Shown here in pieces: positions 59,068-64,000 of a DNA stretch of 64,000 nt (position 1 is its first letter; every line of letters begins with the position of its first letter). This stretch comes from Mesostigma viride (lineage: Eukaryota > Streptophyta > Mesostigmatophyceae > Mesostigmatales > Mesostigmataceae), in assembly GCA_009746045.1 (NCBI GenBank), contig RPFO01000111.1:537301-601300 (forward strand). The letters run 5' to 3'. Made by a program: the position numbers and the translations under genes. The notes under the pieces were generated by a model that saw nothing but the letters and a program-made list of their open reading frames with translations, ran no database searches and was not told where the DNA came from.

Positions 59068-61271
59068 ATGGTGCAGGAGGAACAACGGCAGCAGGATTTC
59101 CGGTTTCGGCAGTCTGCTGGGGGTTCGATTTCTCCTGAATTACGCCGTGTCGTTCGGGATCTATCTTTGTTGCTTGCAGATCGTCCGCCTGTAAATCGCA
59201 GCTTCGTGCAATTCGTCGACGACCAGGTCGAAGATTGGGAGCGAATTCTGCGACACGTACAAACCATCGTCATTCCGGAGCACCGGAGCATCGACGACCT
59301 TGAGCAGGAGCTTCACGGGTTGGTCGGCATCCAGACGGTGATTACTGCAGTAGCAGAGCGAGTGCGGACGGAGTTGGCAGCAAGGCGAGGCGAGGTTGCG
59401 GAGGCAGCTGGCGCAGGGCGACACGAGTTTGTGCCGACAGTAGCGGGCGCGGGAGTACCACGTGCTTTCGCAGGCGGCATCGGCGACGAGGGTGTTGCAG
59501 CGGGCCAGTTAGGCGTGAACGACGCGGAGCGGAGCATCACAGGCGGCTTGCAGAGGTCGGGGCGACAGCGGAAGCCATCGCCGGAGGACAGCGCGCGACA
59601 AGAGTCGGCAGGTTTCCAGAGCGAGTAAGAGTTCCTTTTCAGGAGCTCCCCGCCCCTTCGCGTTCGTGTGACGCGTTGGGAGGAGTTTGCACCTCTTGGG
59701 TACGATAGTGACCTTGAGGTAGGAGCAGGGGGTGTCGCTGGGCTAGGCGACGAGACACTTGGCGACCACGAGGTGCCAACGTACAATCCGCGAGGGCCAA
59801 CGACGGGTTGTCACCTGTCTACTTTACCAACGGTGACGATTCAGTCATCGCGGGCCGACAGCGGGTCGACGACGGCGCAGCAGGTAGCAGGGTACCAGAG
59901 CTGATTGTGGTGAGCGACAGCGACGACGACAGCGACAAGGAGAACCAGGACGCGCCTGGGGCCAGCCGTGGTGGTCTTGCCTGAGTGGTAACACTTGGCA
60001 CTTTCCTTTCTTGTTCAGTAGCTTATATTGCTTTAATTGCTGCTTGGCCACTTGGCTGGCTGTAGCAGATCTGAACAGAGGCCATCATGGAGGATGGAGC
60101 TATCAACCAACAAGCGGGCTTTATGGGCTTCGGCGGCGCGGCGCTGGGCTGGATGGACGAGATGGACGCGATGGACGCGGTGGACGCGATGGACGCGGGG
60201 ACGGCCAGGCGCTGGGAGACCAGGCTGAGGTGCCAGATAATCAGAGCCAAGGATCGCAGGGCGGGCAGCACGCGCCAGCCGCAGATCAAGCGGCGCCTAA
60301 GCGACCAACGTTGCTGAGGGGTACGCGGTGCTAGGCCAGTTTCAGTCCATCAAGGACAATTGGCAGCCCCGGGATGCTGAGAGGATGTTAGAGGACATGA
60401 ACTTGTACACGGAGATATACAACGGTGACAAGCTTCGCATCCTGGCGTCTAGTGCCTACATACGGCAGTCGGCGAGGCGGCTGTTCAAGTTTGTTCGGGA
60501 GCGACACGCGGCGGGGGACACCTGGACGGCGTTTATGACGCGACTCAGGTCGTTCCTGAGTGACAAGAGGACCATAGATGGGTCCCACCTGAAGCAAGAA
60601 TACCTGGACTACAAGCCCATCAAGGGGCAACTAGTGGTCCACGCCTTTGAAGACTTCGTCAAGCTGAGGGAGGACGCCATGGCCAAGGGCTTCTTCGTCG
60701 CAGATCGGATGGCCATGGGCGACTTTCTCAAGTCGCTGCAACTGGATCCGGTCACCATGGATAATGTGACCATCCACATGCGACAGGTCCATGGCTGGGC
60801 AGCCATGACGGATCAGTTGTATGAGTGTTTCAGCGGCAAGTACGTGGGGGTAAGCGCCCTCGTCAGAATGATGAGGAGGCCACTGAACCCACGGTTAAGT
60901 CCATGAGGGGATCGGGCCACGGGGGCCCAGCGTCCTCGAGAGGGCCTGAGACCTCTTCAAGGGGTCGAGGAAGGTCCAGGAGGGGGCGTGACAGAAGGGC
61001 TGGACGGGGGACCCCGCCGAAGTCGGGACATCCACAGTCCCAGTTTGACTTCAAGAGGGTGGGTGGTCCTCCCAAGGCTGGGCCCAGCAGTGGGACCTCA
61101 CGGGACATCAGTCAGGTGGAATGTTATTTCTGCCAGGGGAAGGGTCACTTCAGGAATGAGTGTCCCTCGTACCTGAGGCAGGAAGGTCAGAGCAAGCCAG
61201 CTCAGGGTGGCAGCAAGGACAAGGCTGGTCCATCCCAGGACAAGGGCAAGGGCAAGGCTGCTGATCATTGA
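59068..61271 (+). pseudogene. Retrotransposon gag region, broken into several frames
   Basis: Frame one starts near 59068 (LRRVVRDLSLLLADRP, coiled-coil-like) and meets a TAA at 59626-59628, then stays open to 59904. A second frame carries an acidic SDSDDDSDKENQD segment to about 59983. The capsid-like frame 60328-60906 has YNGDKLRILASSAYI and VHAFEDFVKLREDAM. The nucleocapsid frame 60825-61271 is RG-rich with CYFCQGKGHFRNEC (C-x2-C-x4-H-x4-C). Capsid and nucleocapsid join if the frame shifts by -1 in the GGGGG at about 60846-60850. The initiators used here are weak (a GTG at 59068), so starts are uncertain. The frame changes mean decay, introns or sequence errors. Confidence 0.55.
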
Positions 61272-64000
61272 TTGAGCCTGCACACATCCCTGAACCCTGG
61301 AGGGTGCCCCCAGGGGTGTGTAATGAAGCTGCTAGTGACAGCAGTGAGGGGCAGCCCCATGCTCTAGTGAAAGAGCCTATTGGACACGATGGGGCAAGCT
61401 TGGTTACCACAGAGAGTATGCCAGCTGTAGCTGCAGTGGTTACTCGCCAACGTGCCCGCCATGGCGGTGCTGAGCCTGAGGTAGGACCTGGTGATGTGGA
61501 CCCAGGTGGATCTCAGAAGCATTCTGACCGTGCAGGACTGGCACAGGATGGTCAGGATGAGGATAGGGCTGGAGACAGTCTGACAGGCACGACCCTGGTG
61601 CCTCCTGTACATAAGGGATCTGTACATACCTTGAGTGCTAATAATGACAATAAAAGGTTTTCTCTCTTGTATGACATTGCCTCAAGGTTGCATACCATGT
61701 TTGGCCATGCAGCTCAGTCTTTGCAAGTTGCTAGACGGCTGGGAGGAAGTGAGTTGTACTCCATCTGCCAACAGGTTGCTCAAGCTTGCAAGTGCAGGCT
61801 AGTTGCTAGAAAGCCCAAGCAGTCTCATGCCAGGACTCCTATTTTGCAGCCAGGCCATGTGCAGGTAGATATTCAGAGAATCAGGGGTTTGAAGCTGCTG
61901 GTGGCAGTGGACAGATATACCAAGTACAAGACCCTAGAGATCCTGCCTGACATGGAGAAGCCTACATTGATTGCTGCTCTGAAGTTGACAAGGAGCAGGT
62001 ACCCTGGGTTGGAGTTGTTGCAGTGTGACATTCAGTTTGAGTGCTGTGAGAACCTGCCAGAGTTTCCAGAGTTGCTGATTACACCCAGGGAGAGCCACGG
62101 CCAGCAAGGGGTGGTGGAGAGAGCCATCCAAGAGATCAAGACTGTGCTGCTGGTGGAGAGGATTCCAAGGACGTCATCTGCCATTGTGACATCTGCATGG
62201 CTACGTTCTGTGGAGGACAGGCTGAACCTGAGGACTCCCATGTTCTTTGGTGACATTGCCATCAATCCTCTTATGCTGCATACCAGGATGCTGCCAGCTG
62301 ATGCTGAGCAGGCATGGAAGGAGAAGCTAGAGGCCAAGTTCCTCAAGCTGAGGCAGAAAGACAAGGGCTGGAGTGTCCTAGAACCTAACGTTGGACAACA
62401 GGTTGTTGTGTGGAAGGAACCAAGCTTTCCAGGGAAACGTGGCAGCTGGCATGATGGGGTGGTGACCCGAGTAGAAGCCGCTGGCCATAAGTGCTGGGTG
62501 GCCATTGATGGCTCCCAAGCAGTGCACCGTCTGTCCTGGTCAAAGATCCGTCCCCGGGGAGGTAATCAAGGAGACCTCTTCCAGGTGCCCGCTGGTGTAC
62601 AAGGCGGGGGTGACGTGGAGCTTCCTGATCAGGGTGCTACAGCTGTATCGAGCCCTCAGGGTGACCCTGGCCCGGCCCCTGGGGTACCTTCACATACGGT
62701 GGTTGGGCAAGCAGGCGGACAGGCTGCACCTCCGGAACGGCCCGACACCAGGCCTAGGGGTGTGCGTCTATCAGATATTGTACAGGCTTTGCAAAGAGCC
62801 AAGAAGGAGCCTAAGGTGTCCAAGCTTGTCCAGTTGGATGAACCTGAGGTAGCTGCCATGGAGATAGATACCAATGCACAGGTTTCTGTCATGGGACCTC
62901 AGCATACAGGAGAACTGCTGGTCGGAGAACCAAGTTGCCCCTGGGTGTCTGATTTCAGTGGTAGGACGCATCTAAGGGTGTTGGGAGAGGTTACTGCCCC
63001 TGTCATGGGTGTGGATGTGACCTTCCTTGTCCTAGAGGACTATGATGGCCCTGTGATTTTGGGTCAGAATTTTCTGGGCAATCCTGGGATTTCTATCAGA
63101 GCTACAGCTCTGAGAAGAGATGGCTGGGGGATGATTCCCCTAGAAAATTTCAGGACAACATTTCCAGTCAGGTGCAGGGCCAAGCCGGTCAAGGGTGTAA
63201 AATGGGATGAAGGGGAGGTGCCCCCAGCGGCCAGTTTGGTGATTCCAGCTGTGTTGCACCCCAGCAGTATTGGCATAACTCACAGGAGCCTTGCTGCACA
63301 CTCTCCTTTGACATATGACCAGCTGGTCCAAGAGATGAGCTCGCCTACTTTGTTTGAGGCTTGGAAGCTCGCCTTCTCCAAGGCATTGGAGGAGTGGTTG
63401 CAGTTTGAGTGTGCTGCACCAACAGACAGACGTCCCCCAGCATCAAGGAAGCTTGCTTTGAGATTTGTGCTGAAGAGGAAGGTTGTGGATGAGGTATCAG
63501 TGCCCCATGTCAGGCCTGTCCTGAATGAGTATCACGGCACGGGGAGTCTGCCAGGAGAGGAGCTATACACGCCAGGGATGCTACACGACACATGGAGAAT
63601 TTTGCTATGTCTCTACGTGGGGTTGCTGAACAGGGGAGCAGCTATGTCATCAGTGCTGCTGGACTTCAAGAGGGCATTTTTAAAATCTGATCCAGAAGTG
63701 GCCAGGAGGGTGTGGAAGCAGGATGAGCCTTACTGTGTTGAGGTGCCTGCCATCTGGAAGCTGGAGCTGCATCAACAATTCCTGGTTATTCTGAAGGGCC
63801 TGGAAGGACTCAGGTCGAGCCCAATCATCTGGAGACTCACGCTGCAGGAAGCTCTGATCAGTGAGTGTGGCTTGAGAGTGTCTTCAGTTGATCCCTGTTT
63901 GCTGCTGGCCCAATGGGAGGGTCTGCCAGTGTATGCTAGTTTGCATGGAGATGATCTGCATTTGCTAGCCCCCACGACCTGGCTGAAGAAGTTTATTCCT
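61265..64000 (+). CDS. Copia-type pol polyprotein, open to the right edge (912 codons, partial)
   Basis: The frame opens after a TGA at 61262-61264 and has no stop to the window end. It lies in the -1 frame relative to the nucleocapsid and overlaps its stop. The first ATG is at 61418. Integrase: H-x4-H (RLHTMFGH, ~140) and C-x6-C-x-C, then D202, D255 and E285 (VERAIQEIK), giving only 29 residues between the last two acids instead of 35. A protease-like piece follows at ~560-605 (VSDFSGRTHLRVLGEV, PVILGQNFLG). Reverse transcriptase: LLDFKRAFLKSD (D800), GLEGLRSSPIIW, and YASLHGDDLHLL (D896, D897), where Copia elements usually have YVDD. Long intact frame suggests recent activity or selection, despite the broken gag. 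Confidence 0.7.

Larger units (their letters stand above)
58561..64000 (+). mobile_element. Copia-type LTR retrotransposon, 3' part beyond the window
   Basis: The order is leader with TATA, gag-like region with a CCHC knuckle, integrase, a protease-like segment, and reverse transcriptase. Integrase before reverse transcriptase is the Copia arrangement. The left limit is approximate: an LTR is assumed around 58561-58980 because a TATA box (58764-58773) lies 300 bases before the first gag frame, but the matching 3' LTR is outside the window and no primer-binding site was recognised. Confidence 0.65.

Noticed and set aside
58561-64000. Gypsy/Ty3 assignment for the retrotransposon
   Set aside because: Integrase precedes the reverse transcriptase, and the polymerase motifs (DFKRAFL, GLRSSPIIW) resemble the Copia type.

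Overview
This is eukaryotic nuclear DNA: the two best genes are split into many small, phase-consistent exons, nearly all with GT-AG introns, and the rest is transposon debris and tandem repeats. A short stretch of TTTAGGG-like sequence inside an intron and the types of mobile elements fit a green alga or related lineage, but this is an inference. An apparent U12-type AT-AC intron would argue against core chlorophytes, which are generally thought to have lost the minor spliceosome.

Layout. 1-5.5 kb is decayed mobile DNA: a TTAA-flanked inverted-repeat element holding a broken PHD-finger gene, a frameshifted ORF1/gag-like remnant, and a small element bounded by AATT runs. 6.0-19.1 kb (minus strand) is a 14-exon kinesin-13 gene coding for 857 residues. 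20.1-46.2 kb (plus strand) is a 10-exon GPN2-type GTPase gene coding for 339 residues, head to head with the kinesin. Its sixth intron holds a ~17.7-kb array of a 49-bp satellite, and its ninth intron looks like an AT-AC intron. I joined exons by hand. In both genes all junction phases agree and the totals divide by three.

46.6-64 kb is a mobile-element quarter. A minus-strand gene has a USP/UCH-like cysteine-peptidase C-terminus and in-gene 75-bp repeats. A plus-strand 2-oxoglutarate/Fe(II) oxygenase gene is divergent from it across an 86-bp repeat array. Then come a 92-bp array, a split Tnp2/CMC-like transposase with one frameshift, and a Copia-type retrotransposon whose pol frame runs off the right edge.

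The most unusual signal is in the introns. At seven donor sites the last 15-60 bases of the exon, together with the splice donor, recur as diverged copies just inside the following intron. Most larger introns also carry their own unrelated tandem array (units of 7, 15, 16, 30, 39, 47, 49, 51 and 54 bp). No tRNA, rRNA or CRISPR array was seen.
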